Source: Aureispira sp050633105 (GTDB lineage Bacteria > Bacteroidota > Bacteroidia > Chitinophagales > Saprospiraceae). From it: a stretch of 64,000 nt of DNA. A program made the position numbers and the translations under genes. Below the pieces are notes generated by a model. That model had not been told where the DNA came from. It saw only the letters and a program-made list of their open reading frames with translations, and searched no databases. The DNA lies in contig JBOEFW010000056.1 in assembly GCA_050633105.1 (NCBI GenBank), positions 1-64,000 on the forward strand, in the 5' to 3' direction. Shown piece after piece: positions 8,537 to 17,452 of the stretch (position 1 is the first letter of the stretch; every line of letters begins with the position of its first letter).

Positions 8537-9454
8537 TTATTTTCTATTTGCTCGATTTCTGGGATGAAACTCTTGAACGGTTTCATGTAAATATTGACTA
8601 TCTAAATGGGTATAAAGTTCTGTTGTGGTGATAGAACTGTGCCCCAGCAAATCTTGAACCACACGTAAATTGGCACCACCTTCTACTAAGTGGGTAGCAA
8701 AAGAATGTCGAAAGGTATGGGGGGAGATGTTTTTTTGCAAATTGATCGTTTTAGCGAGATCTTTGATAATCATAAAGATCATATTACGTGTCAGTTGTTT
8801 GCCTCTACGATTGAGAAACGTAATGTCTCGACTATCAGGATGAATGTTCTCTTGTTGATGACGTTCGTGCAGATAAAAATTAAGGTGTTTAATCGCTTGT
8901 TCTCCAATAGGAACTAGACGTTCTTTATTCCCTTTTCCAACCACTCTAATATAACCGACTTCTAAGTGCAGATTGCTGACCTTTAGATGCGTCAACTCAC
9001 TGACTCGTAGACCACAAGCGTACAACACTTCTAAAATCGCACGGTTTCTTAGACCTTCTTTCTTAGAATGATCAATTGCTCCAATCAGGGCCTCAATTTC
9101 TTCATAATCCAATACTGCAGGCAATTTGCGGCTGAGTTTTGGTGTTTCCAAAAGCATTGCTGGATTCTTCTTTAAGACTTCTTCTGTTAACAAGAATCGA
9201 AAGAAAGTTTTGAGACCAGAAATAATCCTAGCTTGAGATCTAGCACTTAAGCCCAATTCATGTAGCATTGCCAGAAAATCCTGCAAGTCATTCAAATTCA
9301 GTTCTTGAATGTTGCCTTCATAAGCCGATAAATCCAAAAACTGATCTAGTTTATCTAGATCCTGTTCATAGGCTGTGATAGAAGCAGGAGAGAGATTGCG
9401 TTCTAGTTGCAAGAACGCTTTAAATCCCATTTTATAGGTCATGATAATAGACAT
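8537..9454 (-). CDS. xerD: Site-specific tyrosine recombinase, XerD/XerC type
   Basis: A 305-aa tyrosine recombinase that resolves chromosome dimers at dif with FtsK. The N-terminal SAM-like core-binding domain spans about residues 5-95 and the catalytic domain 110-300. All active-site residues are visible: Arg150 (ACGLRVSEL), Lys174 (GKGNKERLVP), His246 and Arg249 (HTFRHSFATH), His272 (LLGHSS) and Tyr281 (TELYTH). The length is normal for chromosomal Xer proteins and no phage or integron genes are nearby, so it is the housekeeping enzyme. Whether it is the C or D partner cannot be settled from one copy. It starts 18 nt after the lipoprotein gene. Confidence 0.93.
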   Translation of the reverse strand: MSIIMTYKMGFKAFLQLERNLSPASITAYEQDLDKLDQFLDLSAYEGNIQELNLNDLQDFLAMLHELGLSARSQARIISGLKTFFRFLLTEEVLKKNPAMLLETPKLSRKLPAVLDYEEIEALIGAIDHSKKEGLRNRAILEVLYACGLRVSELTHLKVSNLHLEVGYIRVVGKGNKERLVPIGEQAIKHLNFYLHERHQQENIHPDSRDITFLNRRGKQLTRNMIFMIIKDLAKTINLQKNISPHTFRHSFATHLVEGGANLRVVQDLLGHSSITTTELYTHLDSQYLHETVQEFHPRNRANRK

Positions 9455-9472
9455 CTGAATGTGTATTTGGAG

Positions 9473-9955
9473 TTATTCGTTTAAAGTACCTTCCATCCCA
9501 AAATCAATCCGAATGCGGGTTTCGGTAACAGGAATGCTTCTGAAAATCAGCTTTAGCTCCATATCAAAAACATCTTGAGAAATGTGATCTTTCACTTCCA
9601 AGATAGAAGGATAGAGTTCTGCGAAGCTATTATTAGTGAGTGGTAAGTTGGTTTGGTAAGCTGTTTCTTGACGAACACCATCTTTAACCGTATACATAAA
9701 ACCTTGTTGTACAAAGTCCATATTGAATTCTCCATACTCCGTGGTTAAGGTAACATAGGTAGGACGAGCGGCCGCCAATTCGGCATAATCAACACCAGGA
9801 ATGTCTCGAATGGCAAAATGGTGTGAAAAGCCTGTATTTAGACCAGCAGGAACCGTGACATAGGCCCGAAATGGAATGTCAATCCTTGTTGCTTTGCGAC
9901 AAGCACTGAAAGAAAGAGCTAGGAATAATATCCCTAAAAAAGAAAAACGCCACAT
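9473..9955 (-). CDS. Small lipoprotein of unknown function
   Basis: A 160-aa protein with a lipoprotein signal: MWRFSFLGILFLALSFSAC, Cys19 being the likely lipidated residue. The mature part is beta-rich with no recognised motif and ends in a strand-like segment (ELKLIFRSIPVTETRIRIDFGMEG), suggesting a compact beta-sandwich on the inner or outer membrane. It lies 18 nt upstream of xerD on the same strand, so the two are probably co-transcribed from a promoter near 9984-9991. The link to recombination is likely only positional. Confidence 0.72.
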   Translation of the reverse strand: MWRFSFLGILFLALSFSACRKATRIDIPFRAYVTVPAGLNTGFSHHFAIRDIPGVDYAELAAARPTYVTLTTEYGEFNMDFVQQGFMYTVKDGVRQETAYQTNLPLTNNSFAELYPSILEVKDHISQDVFDMELKLIFRSIPVTETRIRIDFGMEGTLNE

Positions 9956-9983
9956 AATTGGAGAGATTAGTAGACTAATGAAA

Positions 9984-9991
9984 CAAATCTA
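9984..9991 (-). promoter_or_regulatory. Possible -7 element for lipoprotein-xerD
   Basis: The complement reads TAGATTTG, matching TANNTTTG, 29 nt before the lipoprotein start. The -33 position lacks a clear TTG, so support is partial. Confidence 0.45.
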
Positions 9992-10200
9992 ATTAAGCAC
10001 CTTGTCTTTTTATAAAAGACATTGGCAACTTCAATTATAAAAACGTACAAAAGACACTCCAAGGTAGTGTTTTTGTGCAACATCTTTGTGATTTGTTCGT
10101 AGAATGCCCCAAGGAGACGTGAACAAGTAGTTCTCAATTACTTGCTTTTTTGTACCTTCCTTGACCTTGCCCATTATTAACAATCTTATCCTTTATTATA

Positions 10201-10647
10201 ATGAACAAAAGAAGAATTTTTCTAATCCTAGTAGTGGTTTTAGTAGTCATTCAATTTATTCCTACCGACAAAAGTGCTCCAGATATTAAGGCAGTCGATA
10301 CCTTTGCAAATACTTTACAACCTCCTGAGGCTATTCTAACACAACTTAAAAGTTCTTGTTATGATTGCCACTCTTATGAAACAACCTATCCTTGGTATAC
10401 CCATATTGCACCCGTTTCGTTTTGGATTAGAGGACATATTAAAAATGCCCGTAAGGCGCTTAATTTTTCTACTTGGGGAGAGCAAAGTGTGAGTGATCAG
10501 AAGCATTTACTACACGAGTGTGCTGAGGAAATTGCGGAAGGACATATGCCTCCCAAAGGTTATTATAGAATGCATGAAGATGCCTACCTAGATGACACTA
10601 AAAAAGGAGCCTTAGAAACTTGGTTAGAAGCGCAAAGTCAACTCTAG
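10201..10647 (+). CDS. Membrane-anchored haem-binding domain protein
   Basis: A 148-aa protein of the Bacteroidota Haem_bd family. An N-terminal membrane anchor (residues 5-21, IFLILVVVLVVIQFIP) is followed by a periplasmic domain with one c-type haem motif, Cys53-Tyr-Asp-Cys56-His57 (SSCYDCHSYET), and the conserved YPWYTHIAPVSFWIRGHIKNAR segment. EGHMPPKGY further on may offer a haem ligand. The family is known by domain only; an electron-transfer or haem-sensing role is inference. dprA begins 31 nt downstream on the same strand, but a functional link is not evident. Confidence 0.85.
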   Translation: MNKRRIFLILVVVLVVIQFIPTDKSAPDIKAVDTFANTLQPPEAILTQLKSSCYDCHSYETTYPWYTHIAPVSFWIRGHIKNARKALNFSTWGEQSVSDQKHLLHECAEEIAEGHMPPKGYYRMHEDAYLDDTKKGALETWLEAQSQL

Positions 10648-10678
10648 TCTTTTTAGAAGATAGTGCGAACGCATCGCT

Positions 10679-11836
10679 GTGAAAACTAAGCCCTTTTATC
10701 ATTCTCATAAAAAAAATCCCTTGAACACTGCCACAACCCCTGCTGTAGAAGAAGAACTGATCGCTAAAATCGCTTTGCAAATTGTGCCAAGAATTGGTAA
10801 TAAAATGGCCCAAGAATTATTAGCGCATTATGGTTCTGCCAAAACATTATTTGAGCAAGCAACGATTCAAGAGTTGTGTCAATTCGCTTATTTGGGGCCT
10901 ACAACTGCTCAATTGATCTTAGACAAATCTACTCGGAAGCGAGCGGAAGAGGAATGGGCATTTACCCAACAGTATAAGATTCAGGTCTTGTCACAGACGG
11001 AACAGGCTTATCCAAAGCGATTACAACAATGTGCGGATGCTCCTTCTTTATTGTATTATAAGGGCAATGCGCCCCTGAATGCCAGCAAAGTTGTGGCTAT
11101 TGTTGGCACCCGTAAACCCAGTGCCCGTGGGCGGGAGTTTTGTGAACGATTGTTAGATGATTTGCAGGGATATGATCCATTAATTGTTAGCGGTCTGGCT
11201 TATGGCATTGATATTACTGCCCATCGCAAAAGTATAGACTTGCAATTACCTAATATTGGTGTAGTTGCCCATGGCTTGGATCGAATTTATCCCAGTCAAC
11301 ACCAATCCACGGCCCAAAGAATGGTACAATGTGGGGGCATTCTCACCGAATTTAGAACACAAACAGAGCCTCTTGCCAAGCATTTTCCAATGCGCAATCG
11401 TATTATTGCAGGAATGGCAGATGCTGTAGTGGTGGTAGAAACGGCTAATCGTGGAGGCTCTATGATTACAGCTTATTTAGCCAATGAATACAACAAAGAA
11501 GTGTTTGCAGTTCCAGGGCGCCTCAATGATCCACTAGCCAAAGGCTGTAACCATCTCATCAAAACACATCGTGCTTGTTTAATTGAATCTGCTGCCGATA
11601 TGGCCTACCTTTTAGGCTGGCAAGAAAGCACTCGCCCCCTTCAACAAAAGTTATTTCCTACGCTTTCTAAAGCGGAGCAAGCCTTGGTGAATCATTTAGT
11701 AGGGCAGACCCTTCATTTGGAAGAAATCAATCGTCAAATGCAGCTTAGTAGTAGCCAGCTGGCCGCTTTGTTGTTAGAATTAGAATTCAAAGGCGTATTA
11801 AGAGCCTTACCAGGGAAACGGTTTGAGTTGGTATAG
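10679..11836 (+). CDS. dprA: DNA-processing protein DprA
   Basis: A cytoplasmic protein that loads RecA onto incoming single-stranded DNA during natural transformation. Seen in order: an N-terminal SAM/HhH-like region (about 20-75, IVPRIGNKMAQELLAHYG), the Rossmann-like domain with VAIVGTRKPSARG, SGLAYGIDITAH, KHFPMRNRIIAGMADAVVVVETANRGGSMITA and FAVPG, and a C-terminal winged helix (about 320-385, LVGQTLHLEEINRQMQLSSSQLAALLLELEFKG). The length of 385 aa is normal. The start is a GTG at 10679; no ATG lies before the conserved N-terminal region. Confidence 0.95.
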   Translation: MKTKPFYHSHKKNPLNTATTPAVEEELIAKIALQIVPRIGNKMAQELLAHYGSAKTLFEQATIQELCQFAYLGPTTAQLILDKSTRKRAEEEWAFTQQYKIQVLSQTEQAYPKRLQQCADAPSLLYYKGNAPLNASKVVAIVGTRKPSARGREFCERLLDDLQGYDPLIVSGLAYGIDITAHRKSIDLQLPNIGVVAHGLDRIYPSQHQSTAQRMVQCGGILTEFRTQTEPLAKHFPMRNRIIAGMADAVVVVETANRGGSMITAYLANEYNKEVFAVPGRLNDPLAKGCNHLIKTHRACLIESAADMAYLLGWQESTRPLQQKLFPTLSKAEQALVNHLVGQTLHLEEINRQMQLSSSQLAALLLELEFKGVLRALPGKRFELV

Positions 11837-12288
11837 GGATTAAGTGTTTTTAAGAAAAAAAACTATTAATGTGGATGAATTGTTTTTGTAGTGATTTGTC
11901 AAGGAAAAGTATCTTATTATACATTTTATATTTTAGAATAAAATTTAAAACAAGTATTATTTTGTAAGATTTAAATGTATGGATACAAGTATACTTGCTT
12001 GTTTTGAAATTTTTGTCCTTTAAAATAAATTTATGTGTAAATAAAATGAAAAAGTGTGAAAGTTTTTGAAGGAAAAATATTCATTTCTAAGAAGCTATTT
12101 GTTTTAAATTTAATTCTATTTATTTTCATTTTTAAGAATTTGTTTTTAATTTGGCATTGATTTAAAAAACATCTAATTAAAAGCTATTACTTTAATGTCC
12201 CACCTATTTCAATAGCTTGTTCTTTCTCCCCTCGGATTTCAGAGAGAAAATTTAGTGTATTATAACCTCTATTTAATACTTACTATTG
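11837..12288. other. AT-rich intergenic region with palindromes
   Basis: About 450 nt without a gene, visibly richer in A+T than the flanks. It holds a perfect 12-nt palindrome CAAGTATACTTG (11986-11997), an inverted pair AAGCTATT/AATAGCTT (12181-12188, 12211-12218) and poly-A/T tracts. It is the upstream region of the 1706-aa T9SS cargo gene. No TANNTTTG promoter element was found. Confidence 0.5.
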
Positions 12289-15200
12289 ATGCGATATTTA
12301 TTTTATAATGTACTACACTTACTATTTTTAATTGGTACCTGTTCCCCTACACAGGCACAGTTCCAAATACCTTTAGATTCTTCTTTTTATACACTTCAAG
12401 ACTCGTTCTATCATTACTATCAAGATGACAGTACAGAAGGCGGAATGTACAATAAAATGCGGCGTGCGACGATGATTTGGGGGCCCCGCTTAGCCCCTGA
12501 TGGCCGTATGAGTCGTGCCAATCGAGCCATGTTACAATACACTAGGGCTTATATGAATATCCCTTCAATCGGAACTGGGGGAAGCAATACACAAACAAGC
12601 CCTATTGTACTACCAAATTCTTATCCTGCTTTGATACAATGGGGAGAGCTAGGTCACTTAAATCCTTTGGTAGGAGGCAATGCTTCTTATGCTAAGGGAA
12701 TGGGGCAAATCCAACGGTTAGCTTTTCATCCTAGTTATAATGGTACTAGTAATCAAACAATTTATGCAGGGTCTCATTATGGGGGACTATATAGAACCGA
12801 TGATGGAGGAAATCAATGGTACAATTATCATACAGATAGAGGACTTCCAATGACTTCTGTAGGAGATATAGCCGCTTCCTCCAACTATGTCTTTGTTTGT
12901 ACGGGCAATGGAGATCATGCTTCCACTCATTTTGGAGCACAAGCAGATTATGCACCTATACGAGGTAATATTAATGATTTTAGTCCCATTCATACACAAG
13001 GAGTCTATAGAAACACGCATACGAACCCCAGTAGTCAATGGGTACCTATAAACGGAACTAGAGTAGATTTTTTGGATGGAACAGATACGACTAGTCTCTT
13101 AGATGTTTTTGCCCAAGGGGGAACCATGCGTAGAATTATTGTTCATCCAACTAATGACCAAATCTTATTAATAGCGACTAGTCAAGGTATTTTTAGAACA
13201 ACGAATGGAGGAAGTAGATGGCAACAGGTACTCGTTGGGCCAGTGAATAATGGGAGTATTACCAATTATTTATGGGAGACAGCTTGGAGAGGATTAGAGT
13301 TTCATCCAACCAATCCCAATATAGTGTATGCGAGTGCTAAAGATGTCTACCAATCTATAGATGGTGGAATAACTTGGTCATCTATGACCAATGGACTTGG
13401 GTTACAAGTTGGAGCAGAGCGAACCAATATTACGGTTACTCCAGCAGCTCCTGATCGTTTGTATGCTTATGCTGTAGGAAATAGCGGTCATGTTTTTTTA
13501 TATGAAAATGGAGTATGGACAGCTAAAGGAACAACGACAAATCAAGCTAAAGATTGGGTAGATATTGCTGTATCACCAGTATATCAAGATGTCGTTCATG
13601 TAACAGATGTTACTCCTTGGCATAATAATGATTTTGATAATCCTGCTAGTAATTTCACCGCAGAACCACGTGGAGGATTTTATGGAGGCGGAATACATGA
13701 TGACCTCCATTATCTAGGTTATCCCCCTAATGGAGATACGCTACTTTTTGCAGGAACGCATGGAGGTGTAAGTAAATCTGTTACCTCAGGGACAGGCAAA
13801 AATGCGTGGATAAACCTTTATAATGGTTTAGGTCTAACCATGATTTACTCCTTTGATGATTGGGAGGGAGATGATAGTTTGCTAATAACAGCCAATCAGG
13901 ATATAGGAATCAATCATACGTATAATAGAGGACAAACATGGAACTCACGAGCGTTGATAGGAGATGGCTATGGTGTTCGTATCAACGACCAGACAGGCGT
14001 ATCTTATCAACGAGGAAATAGGTATTTGGGAAGCCTTTTATTGTATCCTTCGATGCAATTCCCAGCTGGACAAGGTTTTGCTTCCAATAATGCATTAATA
14101 GTACCTAGAGACAATTATACCTCTAATAGCCCTATAGGACAAGCAGAAGCAGAGATACCCAACACTTTTCCAGCCATAAATCACCCTAAAAATGAACAAT
14201 TCTATTTAGGGTTCTCCGAGCTGTACACTCGAAAAAAGGATTATTTTGCACCAGGGGACTTACGTTACAATACAGGACTAGATACACTGCATGTAATGGG
14301 GCCAACTTTTAATTATTTTGGAGTTCAAATACAATCAGGCGACCCGAATACTTGTACTATAAGAGGAGGTAGACCTGTCGGAACTAACCCTGTACTTTTA
14401 CAAGGAGGAAGTGAACGCATAGATACGCTTTGTGAGATTACAGCTACATTCCCCGATTATCAGCAAGCTTATCAAGATTTATGGCGGCTTAATTCTGATT
14501 TAAAACAATTAGAAGCATCTACAGGTGATCGTCGTATTTTAGAGATAGCCTTTTCAGAAGATGAACAAAGCAATTACACCTATTTAGTAACACTAGGTGA
14601 TTTTAGTAACAGGCGTTGTGATCTGTATTTTAATGATGCAGCTACCATGAGGTGTGATACTTGTTTTATTAAAAAAACGGCCAACCTTCCTATAGATAAT
14701 ACCATCCCCAATTGGATCACCCAAGACCCTAATCCAATCACAGGGATAGCCGTAGATCCATTAGATGGCAATAGAATCTGGGTCACCTTCTCTGGCTACT
14801 CCAAACAACTCAAAGTTTGGTATTCCGAGGATGCAGGGGACAGTTGGACGAATTGGGATGATTCTACCAATGCTCTAGCGAACCTAAATGTTCCCATTAA
14901 TAATATCGTCTACCAGAGAGGAACCAAGGATAGACTGTACATTGCGACAGATGTAGGCATTTATGTTCGAGAAGGCCAAGGAGCGTGGTTGCGTTATGGA
15001 GAAAGCTTTCCCAATGTGCGGGTCACAGAGCTAAAAATTAACTACTGTGTGGGGAAACTAAGAGCGGCTACTTTTGGTCGAGGACTGTGGGAGGCGAATG
15101 TATTGCCAGTAGAAAAGAACAATGCTTTTAGGAGTTTTAGAACGGTAGATACGAATGAAATCTGGACAGCGGATAAACACTTATCACGAGATTTGAGAGT

Positions 15201-17409
15201 TAAGGCAGGAGCGACTTTGCATTTGCAAAATATAACACTCAATATGCCCAAAGGTGGATTAATTATTATAGAACCTGGAGGTGAATTGCTAGTAGACAGC
15301 AGTACGATTACGAATCTTTGTGGACAAACGTGGCAAGGCATTCAAGTCTGGGGCAATACCCATCTAGAACAAATTCCCGCTACCAACCAAGGAGTTATAA
15401 CAATTACTAATAGTAAAATAGAACACGCAAAGGAGGCAATAAGTCCTTGGGAAGTAGGCAATTTTCCTAGGCCTGATGGAACAGGGGGGACTGGAGGGAT
15501 TGTAAAAGCAACGAATAGTATCTTTTTAAATAATTGGCGAACAGCAGGGTTTATGCAATACCAATCCCCCTCAAGACAGCATCGAGAGGTTAGTTATTTT
15601 GCCAATTGCACTTTTACTGTAGATAGTAATAATCGCCAAGGCTTCTTAGGACATATTTCAGCTTGGGATATTGCTGGATTACGTGTTAAAGGTTGCCACT
15701 TTGAAGATAGACGTCTAAATAAACAAGGCAATGGATTTGGGCTGTATGCACTCTCTGCGAGTTTTCATGTAGAACCATTAAGAATAGGCGTGCAGTTTCC
15801 TAGAGCGCAACGCAATAGTTTTGAAGGATTTGACCGAGCGATAGAGTTCGGTAATGCCCCTACTCGTTTTTCAAATATTGTTGATCAATGTGACTTCGAT
15901 AAAAATAGACGAGGCGTCATTGTCCGTAATAATGCAGGGGTAAAGATTATTCGTAATACTTTTCAAGTAGGAGGGTATAGCAAGGAGTTGCCCTATGGAT
16001 TAGGATTACTGCGGCAAGGGCGGTTTATTGTGCAGCAGAATACGTATACCAAATCACTTCATGCCGCGCCTAGAGAACTTACTATTGGGACATGGGTGAA
16101 CGATACTAAAGCAGGCTATAACCAAATAAGAAAGAATACATGGAGTGGCATTGGTATCGCAAATTTAGTGCATGGAGATAATGGTGATGATTTCAATTTA
16201 TTTGATAGTGGTTTGCAGTACTTCTGTAATGAAAATACAGGGAATGCGATGGATCTCATTCTTAATCAATCCTTACAACTTACCATTGGAACATCTATTG
16301 CCGATAATCAAGGAGCAATATTACAGCCTGCTAAGAATAGTTTTTCTGACCCTTTAGATAATAGTTACGTTATAGATTATCATATTTATAATGATGGATC
16401 TAAGTTGCCAGTTGTGCGCTATTGGTTGGAACCTTTTGCTAGTAATATATCAATACCTACAGATACATTAAATGTAAGAAATATTGATGCTCTTAATAAT
16501 GGAGATCCTAGTTTCTGTAAGGAGGTTTATCTAAATGCGTTTAGAAAGAGACCTCAGGTAGAAGGAGAGGAATTCGATATTCACGACTTAGAAAGTCGTT
16601 ATATTTATTACGAAAAATACCAACAGTTATTGGCAGCTGCTCAAAACACTAGTACTTATGATAGTAGTGAGATTGCTATGGCAGGGCAAGAATTATCGTA
16701 TTGGGCAAGTGAAATTTTAGAATATTACCAAAATGATACTTTAACTCATTCTAATGATAGTATTGTTGCTTGGTTGGAGCGGATTCCAGGGGTTATGGCT
16801 CAATATGAATTGGTGGAACACTACTGGCAATTAGGGGCTTATACCAATGCTTTAGAAAAAATGGATCATATAGAAGAGCATTATGATTTAGATAATATTT
16901 CTTGGAGTAATCATCGTGATCTTAGAATTATAAAAAATATATTAGTAAATTGCTATCAAGATAATAGAAATGAGGCCTTATTAACTAGAGAGGAATTAAA
17001 TAGAATTAAAGAAATAGCCAATAATAATTATGGATTTGCTGCGGTCTATGCGGCCAATATTATTAACTTTTTTTATAAATATGAATTCGAGTATCACCCA
17101 ACATTGCCTGAAGCAATCATATCTTCTAAACAAATAAAATCCGCTGAAGATAGAATTAACCAATTAGCAGTATACCCTAATCCAAGTACTACTTGGGCAG
17201 ATGTATGGTATCAATTGCCTAAAGGTTATACCAATGCTACCTTAGAGGTAATTGGGGTAAATGGGCAGCCCATACAACAAATTTTAATTAGTGAAAATAA
17301 TGGAACGATTAATCTGAATACTGAAAAATGGACAACAGGCGTTTATTTTATTGTTTTGAAAGTAGGAGGAGAGATGATCGAACGGACAACCATGGTTGTC
17401 AATCATTAA
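12289..17409 (+). CDS. T9SS type A cargo: Asp-box propeller plus beta-helix
   Basis: A 1706-aa secreted protein. Signal peptide 1-24 (MRYLFYNVLHLLFLIGTC...TQA-Q). Asp-box (BNR) motifs near residues 168 (YRTDDGGNQWYN), 301 (FRTTNGGSRWQQ), 353 (YQSIDGGITWSS), 545 (NRGQTWNS) and 844 (YSEDAGDSWTNW) indicate sortilin/VPS10-like beta-propellers. Residues of about 965-1320 look like a right-handed beta-helix (GATLHLQNITLNMPKGG; repeated N-x-F turns). A helical stretch of about 200 residues follows, then the type A sorting domain from about 1625 (LAVYPNPSTTWADVWY ... GVYFIVLKVGG). It is therefore exported by T9SS and cell-surface bound or released; the substrate is unknown. ATG 12289 is preferred over TTG 12286. 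The next T9SS cargo gene follows at once. Confidence 0.85.
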   Translation: MRYLFYNVLHLLFLIGTCSPTQAQFQIPLDSSFYTLQDSFYHYYQDDSTEGGMYNKMRRATMIWGPRLAPDGRMSRANRAMLQYTRAYMNIPSIGTGGSNTQTSPIVLPNSYPALIQWGELGHLNPLVGGNASYAKGMGQIQRLAFHPSYNGTSNQTIYAGSHYGGLYRTDDGGNQWYNYHTDRGLPMTSVGDIAASSNYVFVCTGNGDHASTHFGAQADYAPIRGNINDFSPIHTQGVYRNTHTNPSSQWVPINGTRVDFLDGTDTTSLLDVFAQGGTMRRIIVHPTNDQILLIATSQGIFRTTNGGSRWQQVLVGPVNNGSITNYLWETAWRGLEFHPTNPNIVYASAKDVYQSIDGGITWSSMTNGLGLQVGAERTNITVTPAAPDRLYAYAVGNSGHVFLYENGVWTAKGTTTNQAKDWVDIAVSPVYQDVVHVTDVTPWHNNDFDNPASNFTAEPRGGFYGGGIHDDLHYLGYPPNGDTLLFAGTHGGVSKSVTSGTGKNAWINLYNGLGLTMIYSFDDWEGDDSLLITANQDIGINHTYNRGQTWNSRALIGDGYGVRINDQTGVSYQRGNRYLGSLLLYPSMQFPAGQGFASNNALIVPRDNYTSNSPIGQAEAEIPNTFPAINHPKNEQFYLGFSELYTRKKDYFAPGDLRYNTGLDTLHVMGPTFNYFGVQIQSGDPNTCTIRGGRPVGTNPVLLQGGSERIDTLCEITATFPDYQQAYQDLWRLNSDLKQLEASTGDRRILEIAFSEDEQSNYTYLVTLGDFSNRRCDLYFNDAATMRCDTCFIKKTANLPIDNTIPNWITQDPNPITGIAVDPLDGNRIWVTFSGYSKQLKVWYSEDAGDSWTNWDDSTNALANLNVPINNIVYQRGTKDRLYIATDVGIYVREGQGAWLRYGESFPNVRVTELKINYCVGKLRAATFGRGLWEANVLPVEKNNAFRSFRTVDTNEIWTADKHLSRDLRVKAGATLHLQNITLNMPKGGLIIIEPGGELLVDSSTITNLCGQTWQGIQVWGNTHLEQIPATNQGVITITNSKIEHAKEAISPWEVGNFPRPDGTGGTGGIVKATNSIFLNNWRTAGFMQYQSPSRQHREVSYFANCTFTVDSNNRQGFLGHISAWDIAGLRVKGCHFEDRRLNKQGNGFGLYALSASFHVEPLRIGVQFPRAQRNSFEGFDRAIEFGNAPTRFSNIVDQCDFDKNRRGVIVRNNAGVKIIRNTFQVGGYSKELPYGLGLLRQGRFIVQQNTYTKSLHAAPRELTIGTWVNDTKAGYNQIRKNTWSGIGIANLVHGDNGDDFNLFDSGLQYFCNENTGNAMDLILNQSLQLTIGTSIADNQGAILQPAKNSFSDPLDNSYVIDYHIYNDGSKLPVVRYWLEPFASNISIPTDTLNVRNIDALNNGDPSFCKEVYLNAFRKRPQVEGEEFDIHDLESRYIYYEKYQQLLAAAQNTSTYDSSEIAMAGQELSYWASEILEYYQNDTLTHSNDSIVAWLERIPGVMAQYELVEHYWQLGAYTNALEKMDHIEEHYDLDNISWSNHRDLRIIKNILVNCYQDNRNEALLTREELNRIKEIANNNYGFAAVYAANIINFFYKYEFEYHPTLPEAIISSKQIKSAEDRINQLAVYPNPSTTWADVWYQLPKGYTNATLEVIGVNGQPIQQILISENNGTINLNTEKWTTGVYFIVLKVGGEMIERTTMVVNH

Positions 17410-17452
17410 TAGGGCTATGAATTCTAAGAAAATTTGTGTTAAAAAAGAAACA

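Noticed and set aside
8537..9454. Integrase of an integron or mobile island
   Set aside because: Length and motifs fit chromosomal XerC/D, with no attachment site, cassette or phage genes nearby.
10201..10647. Ordinary soluble cytochrome c
   Set aside because: The N-terminal anchor and the motif layout after CxxCH fit the Haem_bd domain family better.
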